Part shown: in pieces, positions 18,289-26,567 of the stretch
Numbering within the stretch: the first letter of the stretch is position 1
Layout of the letters: every line of letters starts with the position of its first letter
Virus record (IMG/VR): IMGVR_UViG_3300007504_000003
Location: 62,001 to 126,000 of that record
Source: a virus
DNA length: 64,000 nt
Strand: one strand, 5' to 3'
Translations under genes and position numbers: made by a program
The notes under the pieces: generated by a model
What the model was told of the DNA's origin: nothing
Database searches by the model: none
The model's input: the letters and a program-made list of their open reading frames with translations, nothing else

Positions 18289-18318
18289 CCCCTGGGGCGG
18301 CGAGTTTCGCCTCAGGGG
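18289..18318 (+). terminator. Hairpin after the scaffold gene
   Basis: Arms CCCCTGGGGCG and CGCCTCAGGGG form an 11-base-pair stem with one G-U pair and an 8-base loop, 12 bases after the scaffold stop. No T-run follows, so it may be a partial terminator or an RNA processing or stability element. Confidence 0.5.
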
Positions 18319-18356
18319 AGCGTGAGCCCCCTCGGGATGGGCTGAAAGTCTCGATA

Positions 18357-18383
18357 ACATGTAAATACGACAAACATGTATAG
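18357..18383 (+). promoter_or_regulatory. ACATGTA direct repeat, candidate capsid promoter or operator
   Basis: ACATGTAAA and ACATGTATAG are spaced 17 bases apart in the 188-base gap before the decoration-type gene. ACATGT is itself a palindrome. The second copy contains TATAG. It differs by three bases in spacing from the other promoter-like elements here. Confidence 0.35.
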
Positions 18384-18464
18384 GTGAACCCGGTCGGTCT
18401 GAGCGGGTGAATCAAACTCAACCCCCTCTCCCCTGTAAACAGGGAGCACGAGCCCGGAGAAATC

Positions 18465-19127
18465 ATGGCTTTGCTTGGACAGGCGAGCGGTGCGTGGACT
18501 GAGTCGAGCAGCGCCCTGAGGATCCTCTACAAGGGGATCAACAACTCGGTGGGCATCCTGACCGATGATAGCTTCACGCAGACCAACCCGCCGATCGTCA
18601 CCGCAACCTCTACCATCGCTTCCAACGTGGACACCAGCCTCCTGGGCGTCCTCAGCGGCTCGGTGGCCTTCACCCGCCCCGATGAGGGCAGCAACTACAT
18701 CGGCGGCAACGCCGAGGGTCTCGCGACCGCCAGCCACGAGCTGATCGTCCGTCCCCTGGGGCTGTTCATCAACAACGCGGCGGGCAACTCTTTCGAGAAC
18801 CAGCCGGCGTCCGCCAGCGGCAAGGGGCCCTACGTCTCCGGCCAGGGCACCTACGCCAGCCAGCTCTTTGAGACCCAGCTCCTCAGCGGCACCGGCCTCA
18901 CCGGATCCGCTGGCGACGATATCAGCTACCTGACGGGCCTCTCCCTGGTGGCGAGCCGCAACGGCTACCTCCAGCCGTCCTACGATCTCACCAACACTGA
19001 GACGATGGACGTGGCTTCTGTGGCTGCCGAGGTCGAGCACGGCCAGTCGGCGTCCACCGTCATCGGAATCCTCAAGATGCCCTCGGATGCCACGCAGGCC
19101 GAGATCGTCTTCGACCAGCGCATCTGA
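18465..19127 (+). CDS. Probable capsid decoration or head protein
   Basis: A 220-residue protein rich in Ser, Gly, Thr and Asn with a beta-type pattern and no enzyme motif. It lies 13 bases before the major capsid gene and shares that gene's C-ending codon preference, which fits an abundant virion protein. Position just upstream of the capsid gene is typical of decoration proteins, but no family signature is visible. GGAG precedes the ATG by 5 bases. Confidence 0.7.
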   Translation: MALLGQASGAWTESSSALRILYKGINNSVGILTDDSFTQTNPPIVTATSTIASNVDTSLLGVLSGSVAFTRPDEGSNYIGGNAEGLATASHELIVRPLGLFINNAAGNSFENQPASASGKGPYVSGQGTYASQLFETQLLSGTGLTGSAGDDISYLTGLSLVASRNGYLQPSYDLTNTETMDVASVAAEVEHGQSASTVIGILKMPSDATQAEIVFDQRI

Positions 19128-19140
19128 GGAGGGAGACACA

Positions 19141-20016
19141 ATGGCAAAGGTAAGCAACGCTGTCAAGCAGCGGATCATCAGCGAGTACATCAAGACCCCC
19201 CGCGGTCGTGCTCGCCTCGCAGCCTCCATGACGCAGCCCCTCCGGATGCGTCGGGACTACTCGGCGGTCGGTCGCAAGACCTTCCTCGTCGAGGATCTCC
19301 CCGATGGAGCCCTCCCGATCTACGACAAGGATCCGGAAGTCACCGCCTACGTGGTGGGCGAGGAAGGTGAGAACATCCTCGCCATCCAGAAGCCGCGTCG
19401 GGTGCTCTTCCCCCTGTTCGAGATCGCGTCGAACCCCGAGATCCCGCTCACGCAGATCAAGGAACGCCGGTTCGACATGATCGACCGGGCCCAGGTGCTC
19501 GCGAAGTCGCAGGTCCAGGCCGCCGAGGACGAGCGTGTCTTCGCCGTGCTGGACGCCATCGCGACCAACGGCTTCGACTCCGTGGCGGGCGGCACCAACG
19601 CCGATATCCCCGTCATCGCGCCGCTGTCCGCCGCGGTCATCGCTGACGCGATGGGTCTCGTCGAGCGGCACGACCTCCACGCCGCTCGGATCTACATGAA
19701 CCAGCGGGACTTCACGGATATCCGGAAGTTCGGCCGCGACGTGTTCGACCCCGAGAGCCAGCGGGAGCTGGTCCGCACCGGCCTCGTCGGCACCATCTAC
19801 GGCTGCCAGATCGTGACCTCCCGCCTCGTCCCGGTGGGCACGGTGTACGTGTGTTGCGATCCCGAGATGTTCGGCCGCATCCCCGTCCGCACCGAGCTGA
19901 CGGTGCTCTCGGCCGACGACCCGAAGGCCCGGACCATCGGCTTCAGTATTTTCGAGAACCTCGGTCTGGGTGCCTACAACCCCCGGGGCCTCGCTCGGAT
20001 GACGATCACTCGCTGA
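19141..20016 (+). CDS. Major capsid protein, HK97-type
   Basis: A 291-residue protein. The start ATG at 19141 follows GAGGAGGGAG; an upstream in-frame ATG at 19087 lies inside the preceding gene and is not needed. Features of HK97-fold capsid proteins are present: an N-terminal helix, an E-loop-like segment (YDKDPEVTAYVVGEEG), a P-domain helix (RAQVLAKSQVQAAEDERVF) and a C-terminal A-domain with IYGCQIVTSRLVPVGTVYV and FSIFENLGLGAYNPRGLARM. The gene is followed by a strong terminator and uses highly biased codons. It follows the protease, scaffold and decoration-type genes in standard head-module order. Confidence 0.87.
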   Translation: MAKVSNAVKQRIISEYIKTPRGRARLAASMTQPLRMRRDYSAVGRKTFLVEDLPDGALPIYDKDPEVTAYVVGEEGENILAIQKPRRVLFPLFEIASNPEIPLTQIKERRFDMIDRAQVLAKSQVQAAEDERVFAVLDAIATNGFDSVAGGTNADIPVIAPLSAAVIADAMGLVERHDLHAARIYMNQRDFTDIRKFGRDVFDPESQRELVRTGLVGTIYGCQIVTSRLVPVGTVYVCCDPEMFGRIPVRTELTVLSADDPKARTIGFSIFENLGLGAYNPRGLARMTITR

Positions 20017-20037
20017 TTGGCCTGCTGAGCGAGTCTA

Positions 20038-20073
20038 CGAGGCCCGGCCTTCCCACCAGGAGGCCGGGCCTCG
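20038..20073 (+). terminator. Strong hairpin ending the capsid operon
   Basis: A perfect 13-base-pair stem (CGAGGCCCGGCCT with AGGCCGGGCCTCG) and a 10-base loop, 21 bases after the capsid stop. T-rich sequence follows about 10 bases later. Confidence 0.8.
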
Positions 20074-20123
20074 CCGCGTCTGGTCTTTACTTAATGTTCC
20101 TTTCTGTTTTTGTTCTCGGACAA

Positions 20124-20153
20124 AGTATACACATGTCGCAAGGGGTGTATACT
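20124..20153 (+). promoter_or_regulatory. Inverted repeat AGTATACAC upstream of the endonuclease-methyltransferase gene
   Basis: AGTATACAC and GTGTATACT are perfect 9-base arms with a 12-base spacer, ending 28 bases before the TTG start. It could be an operator or a pair of promoter -10-like elements. Confidence 0.45.
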
Positions 20154-20181
20154 TCTGCTCGAATGAGCGGGATATGGTACA

Positions 20182-22083
20182 TTGATTACCGAAGAAGAAT
20201 TACGGCGTCTCTACTGCGACGATTTGAAGTCCGAACAAGAGATTGCGGAAGCCTTTGGCACCTATCAGGTGAAGGTGGGTCGGCTTCGCCGCAAATTTGG
20301 TATCCCGACCATCAGTAAGGCCCAACGACTTGAACGTCAGTTGCCACCTTTGACGACATTCCAGGTGGAACTCCTGGTGGGTTCGCTCTTGGGTGACGGG
20401 CACATGAAAGAGTCGAGTAGGGCTTCAGCTCGGTTTATCGAACGTCATGGAGAGTCTCAGGCTCCCTACCTCATGTGGAAAGCGGGCTTGCTGGGTGACT
20501 ACATCTCCAGCACCTACCCCACCGTGAAGCGGCTACCTGACGGTCGCGAGTTTCATGGCATGGAACTGAACACTAAAAGTTGCCCCCAGCTCCGAGGGCT
20601 GTTCGACTTGTTTTACCAGAGCGGGAAGAAGGTGTTTCCCGCCAGTCTCCCAGATCTGATGACACCAATGGTTTTGGCGGTCTGGTACCTGGACGATGGT
20701 TCCTTAGCCTCTAACTATCACCCCAGGATTCACTTCGGTCTCGGCTCCAGAAGCCTCAAACGGGCTGTGAAAGCCCTGAGGCGGTTGGGTCTGAAACCAG
20801 ATCATCGTGGTGAGAATGGGGACCAGATGATTTCGTTCCCAGGACAGGGCAGGAAGTTCTTTGACTTGGTCCGGCCACACATCCCAGATTGTATGAGCTA
20901 CAAGGTCCCCAGGACGGATTCACCTCGTCGTGTTCAGGACCGGAATGCGTCTCAGGTGACCCCTGAGATGGTGGGCCGGCTTTACTCTGATGGGATGTCT
21001 TTGGGTGCCATCGCCCGACGATACGGGGTGGGCCGCTCCACAGTCCATCGTCGTTTGAAAGCCGTGGGTGCTACACCACGTCGGATGGGGAGGCCCAGAG
21101 CCGGATACACGGTGGAGTCCGCTACTGTCCTCCTCGGAAATCTCGATCCGATTCTGGGTACTGACCAGTTGCTTGAGGAAGCCTTGCGGATCCTCAAAAA
21201 GACTCCGTTTCCTTTCCCGGCTCCGATGGACGAGACGGAGGCTCACAAGGAGCTGGCTCGGGTTCAGAAGTCCAAATCCGGGATCACTTCCTGGACCCCT
21301 GTTGGGGTGCGGGTGTGTAACAGCCTCTTCCCCAACAGGTACAAGGCTACCTACAAGAGCAACGTCTCTGCGTGGGAGGGCTGGCATGACGAGAAGCACC
21401 TTCGTAGGGCGATCAGGTTCCAGGTTCGGGTGGGAGATCCGGTCATCCCGAAGAGAGTTTTGAGAGCCTTGACCGCCAACTGTCGGACGCCCTCGGTCTT
21501 CCGTCCCGTGGTAGCCAGATACCTGTACGAGACCTACTGCCCCTCTGGTGGGGTGGTCTGGGATCCCTGCTCAGGGTACGGTGGGCGGCTCCTGGGGGCT
21601 CTCGCGGCGGGTGTTGGGAAGTATATCGGGACGGACGTGGAGCCTGAGACAGTGGGGGGGAACCGTCGTTTGGCTGCTCTCCTGGGCATGGAAGACCGGG
21701 CTGAGATTCATCTGAACCCCGCTGAGACGTTTGATCCCGGTCCTGTGGACTTGGTCTTTACGTCCCCTCCCTACTTCAACCTGGAGCTGTACGGGAGATC
21801 GCGGGATCAATCGTCGGTGACGAATTCTGGTTTTGAGGAGTGGGTCTCTGGGTTTCTGGTTCCGGTCCTCGTCACGGCGTACAGGAGGCTCCCAGATGGC
21901 GGTGTGTTGGTCCTGAACGTCACCGATGTTCGCCAGGGTAGGAAGACCTTCCCCCTGGTCGAAGCAGCCATCAGGGAGGCTGTGACGGCGGGTTTCAAGC
22001 ATGAGGACACCCTCCGGATGCCTTTGGCGAGCTTAAACCGGAAGAACGCCTCGGAGCCTTTGCTGGTGTTCCGACGACGATGA
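20182..22083 (+). CDS. LAGLIDADG homing endonuclease fused to a DNA methyltransferase
   Basis: A 633-residue protein from a TTG start. Residues 1-45 are a helix-turn-helix. LAGLIDADG helices are at 64-73 (LLVGSLLGDG) and 164-173 (LAVWYLDDG). A second helix-turn-helix (VTPEMVGRLYSDGMSLGAIA) lies at about 255-290. The C-terminal 200 residues are an S-adenosylmethionine-dependent methyltransferase: DPCSGYGG at 461-468 binds the cofactor and TSPPYF at 527-532 is the amino-methyltransferase catalytic motif, of the kind seen in N4-cytosine or N6-adenine enzymes. It is inserted between the capsid gene and an unrelated gene, with its own start region and hairpin, as expected for a mobile unit. Confidence 0.88.
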   Translation: MITEEELRRLYCDDLKSEQEIAEAFGTYQVKVGRLRRKFGIPTISKAQRLERQLPPLTTFQVELLVGSLLGDGHMKESSRASARFIERHGESQAPYLMWKAGLLGDYISSTYPTVKRLPDGREFHGMELNTKSCPQLRGLFDLFYQSGKKVFPASLPDLMTPMVLAVWYLDDGSLASNYHPRIHFGLGSRSLKRAVKALRRLGLKPDHRGENGDQMISFPGQGRKFFDLVRPHIPDCMSYKVPRTDSPRRVQDRNASQVTPEMVGRLYSDGMSLGAIARRYGVGRSTVHRRLKAVGATPRRMGRPRAGYTVESATVLLGNLDPILGTDQLLEEALRILKKTPFPFPAPMDETEAHKELARVQKSKSGITSWTPVGVRVCNSLFPNRYKATYKSNVSAWEGWHDEKHLRRAIRFQVRVGDPVIPKRVLRALTANCRTPSVFRPVVARYLYETYCPSGGVVWDPCSGYGGRLLGALAAGVGKYIGTDVEPETVGGNRRLAALLGMEDRAEIHLNPAETFDPGPVDLVFTSPPYFNLELYGRSRDQSSVTNSGFEEWVSGFLVPVLVTAYRRLPDGGVLVLNVTDVRQGRKTFPLVEAAIREAVTAGFKHEDTLRMPLASLNRKNASEPLLVFRRR

Positions 22084-22105
22084 GATGGTTCGGTATGCTC
22101 CCTAT

Positions 22106-22136
22106 GGGAGACCTCCAGTAAACGCTGAGGTCTCCC
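22106..22136 (+). terminator. Hairpin after the endonuclease-methyltransferase gene
   Basis: GGGAGACCTC and GAGGTCTCCC form a perfect 10-base-pair stem with an 11-base loop, 22 bases after the stop codon. It lies inside the longest possible frame of the next gene, which supports a later start for that gene. Confidence 0.6.
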
Positions 22137-22225
22137 TATGTCTGACTCCACCCTCCCCTCTCGCTTGTTCAGGTAGAGCCCACAAGTTCGACGCCTGGGG
22201 TCGTATGGGGAGACAGGAGAAGCCT

Positions 22226-22909
22226 GTGACCCCAGGAGAACTATCCAGTCCGCCTCAGCCCCGTCGATCCGTGAATGCCGGCATTCCTGGCATGATGCCC
22301 TTGTTGCCCGGCGGTAATTTCTTGTCGGGTCAGATCACGCAGGTCATGGGTTCCTTTGATCTGCTCAGGTGGTTCCGCGAGATGGTGTGGCGGCACCATG
22401 CCGAGCAGGAGGGTTCCCCGGTGGTTCACGTCACTTCCCGAGGGTCTCTCGTTTCGACTCGGGTGGCCGGTTCAGAGGATTGGGTCAAAGGAGCCCGGGT
22501 TGATGTGGTGGAGAACTTCTGGAGGGCAACCGATCTCGCGGTAGCGGCGGGCTCTCCGCTGGTACTCGCGGACGTGGAATTTCTCCCGAAAATCACTCAC
22601 CCGGCGGCACCCGGGCCTGTTTATAGGGCCAAGATGACCTCGGTGTTTGTCCAGAATATTGGCCCTCGCTTGGAATCTACCGGGGCAGCCTTACTCGTCT
22701 TGACGGAAGCGAAGGATCACCGAAACGTGGCGGGGTCAAGGGTGTGGGGCTTCGCATCCTCGGAACGTTTCTTCTTGTCGCGAGAAGACGGTGGGATCAA
22801 GATCGAGTGCCTGAAGCCCCGGAGCGGGCTTTCTTTTGGGGCTTCCGTGGTGGTCTGCCCGGAGACCGGCTTGCTGCGCTCTTCCTCTTTGCCGGAGGCA
22901 GGAGCGTAG
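22226..22909 (+). CDS. RecA-like fold protein lacking a P-loop (putative)
   Basis: The start chosen is GTG at 22226, because AGGAG lies six bases upstream; longer frames from 22085 or 22205 run through a hairpin or lack a clear ribosome site. The 227-residue protein begins like RecA core domains (LPGGNFLSGQITQVMG) but the Walker A lysine-serine is missing. Downstream LVLADVEF and an S/T-rich strand (TGAALLVLTEAKD) occupy the places of Walker B and the following strand in RecA. This reading is tentative. It overlaps no gene but sits one base before the next. Confidence 0.6.
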   Translation: MTPGELSSPPQPRRSVNAGIPGMMPLLPGGNFLSGQITQVMGSFDLLRWFREMVWRHHAEQEGSPVVHVTSRGSLVSTRVAGSEDWVKGARVDVVENFWRATDLAVAAGSPLVLADVEFLPKITHPAAPGPVYRAKMTSVFVQNIGPRLESTGAALLVLTEAKDHRNVAGSRVWGFASSERFFLSREDGGIKIECLKPRSGLSFGASVVVCPETGLLRSSSLPEAGA

Positions 22910-22910
22910 C

Positions 22911-23366
22911 GTGGATAAGCTCACGGAGACTCTTCCTCACCCGATCCCGGCTGACAGCTTTCTCCGGTGTCAAGCGTGTGGGATCACCTACGACGATATC
23001 TGCTACCTGAACCTCTGGTGGGAGGCTGACGAGGACGATGAGTGGGAGGATACCTCCCCTGCCGTCTTGGTCTGCAAAGCGGACCCGTGCAAGCAGGTGA
23101 TTCTGGACCACGAGCGGCTGTATGCAGAGATGCCCTGGTCTCGCGGGGGCCCCGGTCGGTTTATGCTCGTCTGCGGGACTTGTCCCCACCGGGAGGGGAC
23201 TACATGTACCCACCCCAAGCTGACTGCGAATGGCGGGGAAGGGCTGCTGGTTACCGCGAGCCAGATTCTTCCTTCGGTCCATATCAACCGAGGTCCCGGT
23301 CGTTCCGGGTGGTTGCCCTTTACTCCAGCGACGAAGTGTGAGGGCAACCCGGACGGAGGGGCTTGA
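22911..23366 (+). CDS. Cysteine-rich metal-binding hypothetical protein
   Basis: A 151-residue protein read from GTG at 22911, preceded by GGAGGCAGGAG. Metal-binding patterns are CQAC near residue 20, a Cys pair in VCKADPCK, and CGTCPHREGTTC followed by THPKL..GGEGL and a final Cys near the end. The pattern suggests a zinc or iron-sulfur site. It is coupled to the RecA-like gene (one-base gap). The function is unknown. Confidence 0.72.
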   Translation: MDKLTETLPHPIPADSFLRCQACGITYDDICYLNLWWEADEDDEWEDTSPAVLVCKADPCKQVILDHERLYAEMPWSRGGPGRFMLVCGTCPHREGTTCTHPKLTANGGEGLLVTASQILPSVHINRGPGRSGWLPFTPATKCEGNPDGGA

Positions 23367-23393
23367 ACTTTTGGTGTAATCTGTCTTACATCA

Positions 23394-24062
23394 ATGAACC
23401 GTCGGCTTCCGGTTTGGGATCAGTTGTGGTCTCATGCGTCCATGAGAATGATCACCCTCTTGGCAGCCTTCCTCTTCACCTTTATCCCCGTTGCGGGGGC
23501 CAGCGGGAGCTATTCCGGGGTCTCCTTTCAGGACGATGAAGTCTCGTTCTCGGTCAGCGAGATCAACGGGCTTCTGGTTCTGAGTATCGGTGAAGCCTTT
23601 GAGCAGATCTGGGAGTCCTACGACGCTGACCACAGCGAGATGACCACCCCGCTCCAGGTGCCTTCCACCGGGACTTTGGTGAGTCTGGATCCTGAGGCGG
23701 TTTACTACCGCTATGAGGCGGGGGAGGATCCGGAAGAGGTCTCCGTTGATGAGATGCTGGGCTTCCTGGGCAGCGAGGTGGTTTGGGTGTCCAAGGTGCT
23801 TCCGGACGGCACCTATGCCAATCTCTTCGTTTGCTCTTCCGGGATGGCGTTTCCGAAGGAGTACGACTCCTCGGGCGGGCCTGGGTCGGGCATCTGGGTA
23901 GGCAAGTGCGGTGGGGTGTTGTACTCTGCGACCAAGCCTTCCCAGGCAGGGGGTACGGGCTCCTCGATGGGCTCCCTTCTGTACAGCCCGATCGTGACGG
24001 TGAGCAATCCCTGTTGGTTTGAGCTATGGCCGGGAGTCCATGAGCCTCCCTGGTGTGGCTAG
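23394..24062 (+). CDS. Secreted hypothetical protein with signal peptide
   Basis: A 222-residue protein. After a charged start, LLAAFLFTFIPVAGASG is a Sec signal peptide with an AxA-like cleavage site near residue 37. An internal ATG at 23442 would give a more usual short n-region and is an alternative start. The mature part has four Cys residues (VCSS, GKCGG, NPCW, PWCG) that may form disulfides, and many Gly and Ser. No lipobox is seen. The gene ends two bases from the convergent minus-strand gene. The function is unknown; it may act at the cell envelope. Confidence 0.7.
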   Translation: MNRRLPVWDQLWSHASMRMITLLAAFLFTFIPVAGASGSYSGVSFQDDEVSFSVSEINGLLVLSIGEAFEQIWESYDADHSEMTTPLQVPSTGTLVSLDPEAVYYRYEAGEDPEEVSVDEMLGFLGSEVVWVSKVLPDGTYANLFVCSSGMAFPKEYDSSGGPGSGIWVGKCGGVLYSATKPSQAGGTGSSMGSLLYSPIVTVSNPCWFELWPGVHEPPWCG

Positions 24063-24063
24063 C

Positions 24064-25056
24064 TTACAGGAATTCCGGCCCCCGTTGGTGGAATCGGACT
24101 CGGGTGCTCCCCCAGGGATTCCAGATCCGAATCCACTCTCGCAGCGTCTTGGAATAGACGTCCACGAATTTGATTGAAGCCTCGTTCAAGTTCGCTTTCA
24201 TGTCGGGCACGGCAGCGGTGGCTGATACACAAGCGATCAGGGCGAAACTCCTCTGTCTCAAGTTGGATAGGTTGGTCCCGGCTTCATACTCCGCCCGAGC
24301 GATCGACACCCCCCAGCGGTCACAGCCTCTAAGGGAGCAGATTTTGCTGAAGAGGGCTCGGCCCAGGGCTTCCTCTGGCATGTAGTCCCCGACCCCGATC
24401 TTCAGAGATCGAAGGTTCGGGCCAGGGTCGGACCGGGTTCTGTCGGCTTCTTCTTCCACGAGTCGGAGTTGAAGGGCTCGGGTGACTGCGTTCGCGGAAT
24501 CCTTGTAGAAGGTCCCCTTGTAGAAGACGATCTCTCGCTCTCGCAGCCCCACTTGACCTAACTGACCCTGGAGTTCAAGCAGCGGTGTAGGTTCAGCCCC
24601 ACCACCGCGGACGGTGTACCACTGGAGGACGTCGGAGGTCTCGACTTTAAGGGAGCATCCCAGCCCGGAGGAGCAGAAGGCGGGGTCCAGGTCAATGGTC
24701 CCTGCTTTGGGATCCATCTTGCCCCCCGCACCTTCCAGGTGAGCGAAACTTCGCCCCTTGCCCTGAATCTCAGCCATGAACAGCTCGTGGCCCAGACGCT
24801 TCCCTCTTTGGGCCTCGCCCCATTGAGCTATCTCGGTTCGGTTGCTCCCCCATTGAGAACCGTAGGCTCTCTCTCCTGCGATGGAGTAGGAGCCTCCTTC
24901 GATTTTCCCTGTGGAGAGAATTCGACGTAGCTCTTCCCCGTCGAAGACACGGAAGAGCTGGATGGGGGAGAGAAACTTTCCGATAGCAATGGCCCCGCCG
25001 AATTGCTTCCGGGCTTTGTTTGTCCCTCTGGGGGACACTTGGACTTTGACCGCCAT
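24064..25056 (-). CDS. Hypothetical protein, possibly ADP-ribosyltransferase-like
   Basis: The likely start is the ATG at 25056, giving 330 residues; the longer frame crosses the divergent promoter gap. The segment IQLFRVFDGEELRRIL, a following GG.Y..........W pattern and LGHELFMAEIQGKGRSFAHL recall small ADP-ribosyltransferase folds, where an Arg after the first strand binds NAD. This is a weak match. The C-terminal 80 residues have an Ala-rich helical region and no known motif. The gene is divergent from 25123 and convergent with the secreted protein gene. Confidence 0.6.
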   Translation of the reverse strand: MAVKVQVSPRGTNKARKQFGGAIAIGKFLSPIQLFRVFDGEELRRILSTGKIEGGSYSIAGERAYGSQWGSNRTEIAQWGEAQRGKRLGHELFMAEIQGKGRSFAHLEGAGGKMDPKAGTIDLDPAFCSSGLGCSLKVETSDVLQWYTVRGGGAEPTPLLELQGQLGQVGLREREIVFYKGTFYKDSANAVTRALQLRLVEEEADRTRSDPGPNLRSLKIGVGDYMPEEALGRALFSKICSLRGCDRWGVSIARAEYEAGTNLSNLRQRSFALIACVSATAAVPDMKANLNEASIKFVDVYSKTLREWIRIWNPWGSTRVRFHQRGPEFL

Positions 25057-25122
25057 ATTCGGGCCCTCATATAGGAGCCCGAATAATTGGTTTATTGTCC
25101 TTGAGAGGTGTCTGGAGAAGTA

Positions 25123-25947
25123 ATGAGATCTCTGCGTTCTAGCGTCATCCGGCTGGCTGCTTCCTTGGAAGCAGGAGACCCGCTTCGGGGTCATCTTGTA
25201 GAGGCAGCAGCGGGCTTTGAGGAGTTGACGAGATTCAATTTCTCTTCCGTCTTGCAGTCCTTAGTGGCTCAGATGCTCCGAGAGAACACGGGTACGCTCT
25301 ATGTAGTGGACGATGACGGCGTCACCTCGGAGCGGGCTTTGAAGGACAAGTTGGACGAGGCACTCTCAGGTGCCTCGGTTCGGCCTACTTCCGGTATGTG
25401 GACCGGCCGGGGGCCTAAGCCCCGGAAGCCGACTCTTCCTCGGGTAGAGGGGTTCAAGGCTCGCTATGAGCAGCTCTTGGATGCGGAACGTATGGACTGG
25501 AGGAACAAGACGGTAGAGGTGCAGGCTATCCGGTCACCCAGGACTCGGAGGCCCGGGTACAGGGTCACCTGGGAATTCAAGCGTCCGGCTGCCCAGCCGA
25601 TGCAGTCTCTTGATTTCCGTCGCCTTGTGACGATCCACTATGGTTCAGGTCGAGAAGCTTTTCAGCAGGTTCTCCCTGAGATTTTGAGGTACCTGAGCAG
25701 TCAGCGGGGCGTACAGGTTGTTCGGGAGTCGGCTCCCGTGGCATTCACTTATGAGGGAGAGGAGTTCGGGCTTCACTTTTCTGTCAACGCTTACGGGAGC
25801 AACAACGTGCTCTCGATCGTTCGTCCCGACCCTCATGAGGTGATTTCTCTTTCCGTGCTGGGTCACTGGTCGGTGCCCACCCTCGGGGACCTCCCGAGGG
25901 TGGTCTGGGAGGAGTTCGTCAAGAACCTCGCGGCTAAGAACCGCTAG
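25123..25947 (+). CDS. Hypothetical protein with shared N-terminal module
   Basis: A 274-residue protein; ATG at 25123 follows GGAGAAG, and an earlier in-frame start has no ribosome site. Residues 4-23 (LRSSVIRLAASLEAGDPLRG) are a copy of the module found at the start of six or more other genes here. The rest includes a Pro/Arg-rich linker and a beta-rich C-terminal half with no recognised motif. It overlaps the convergent gene by four bases. Confidence 0.72.
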   Translation: MRSLRSSVIRLAASLEAGDPLRGHLVEAAAGFEELTRFNFSSVLQSLVAQMLRENTGTLYVVDDDGVTSERALKDKLDEALSGASVRPTSGMWTGRGPKPRKPTLPRVEGFKARYEQLLDAERMDWRNKTVEVQAIRSPRTRRPGYRVTWEFKRPAAQPMQSLDFRRLVTIHYGSGREAFQQVLPEILRYLSSQRGVQVVRESAPVAFTYEGEEFGLHFSVNAYGSNNVLSIVRPDPHEVISLSVLGHWSVPTLGDLPRVVWEEFVKNLAAKNR

Positions 25948-26549
25948 GCGGCCTCGACCTGGAAGGTGCCGCCCGCCTGACCCTTGAGCCGGAGCACCTC
26001 TCCGTCCTCGGTCTCGAAAGTGTGGGTCTCTTCCCACGTCTTCGGACAGAAGGTGCTGTCGGTACGTCGCCCGGCCTTCAGACGCTCCCAGAGCGTCGAT
26101 CGCCCTCGCGGGGGTCCCGGGAGGCTCCGGAACTGAATCGAGGTGCCTGGGAGGCACTGGACCGTCCGAGGTCGCCGTGCGGGGATCTTCGCCGGGACCT
26201 GCTCCGGCTCCGCCTTGACGGGTTCCGGCTTCGGCGGGCTCGGAGCTTCGGGCTTGGGTGTGGCCTTCTTCGGGCCGAAGTGCTTCCGGCAGAAATCCCG
26301 CTGCTGGAGCCCCAGGCGGAGGTAGGTGACGATTACATGGTCGTAGATGTGCTCGCAGATGATCCCGAGAAAGTCGTGGGTCAGCCAGTACCGGGTGTTC
26401 TGGCTCCGGTTCCCTCGTCGGCCCAGGAGGACCATGACGAGGTCCGGGCTCAGCTCAGTGGCGACGTGGCGGGCCGCGAGCAGGGCTAGCGGTGTGGCTT
26501 CCGGGTGATGTATCTGGAATCGCTGGATCGCGTGTCGTCCGACTCGCAT
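25944..26549 (-). CDS. Hypothetical protein with Pro/Lys-rich linker
   Basis: A 201-residue protein. Residues 1-90 form a compact domain (HAIQRFQ..HP..; RYWLTHDFLGIICEHIYDHV). A Pro-Lys-Glu linker (about 93-125) leads to a basic, beta-rich end. The ATG is preceded by AGGAGG and, further up, by the phage promoter-like element at 26568-26595. I do not recognise the family. Confidence 0.7.
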   Translation of the reverse strand: MRVGRHAIQRFQIHHPEATPLALLAARHVATELSPDLVMVLLGRRGNRSQNTRYWLTHDFLGIICEHIYDHVIVTYLRLGLQQRDFCRKHFGPKKATPKPEAPSPPKPEPVKAEPEQVPAKIPARRPRTVQCLPGTSIQFRSLPGPPRGRSTLWERLKAGRRTDSTFCPKTWEETHTFETEDGEVLRLKGQAGGTFQVEAA

Positions 26550-26567
26550 GGGATACCTCCTATTTTC

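Noticed and set aside
16954-18360. A 468-residue minus-strand frame opposite the scaffold gene
   Set aside because: It is Leu/Gly/Arg-rich antisense of an acidic repeat gene and covers the capsid promoter gap. No coding evidence.
22085-22225. Longer N-terminus of the RecA-like gene from ATG at 22085
   Set aside because: It would cross a perfect terminator-type hairpin, and the extra residues are Pro/Ser-rich and unlike a protein core. The GTG at 22226 has AGGAG at the right distance.
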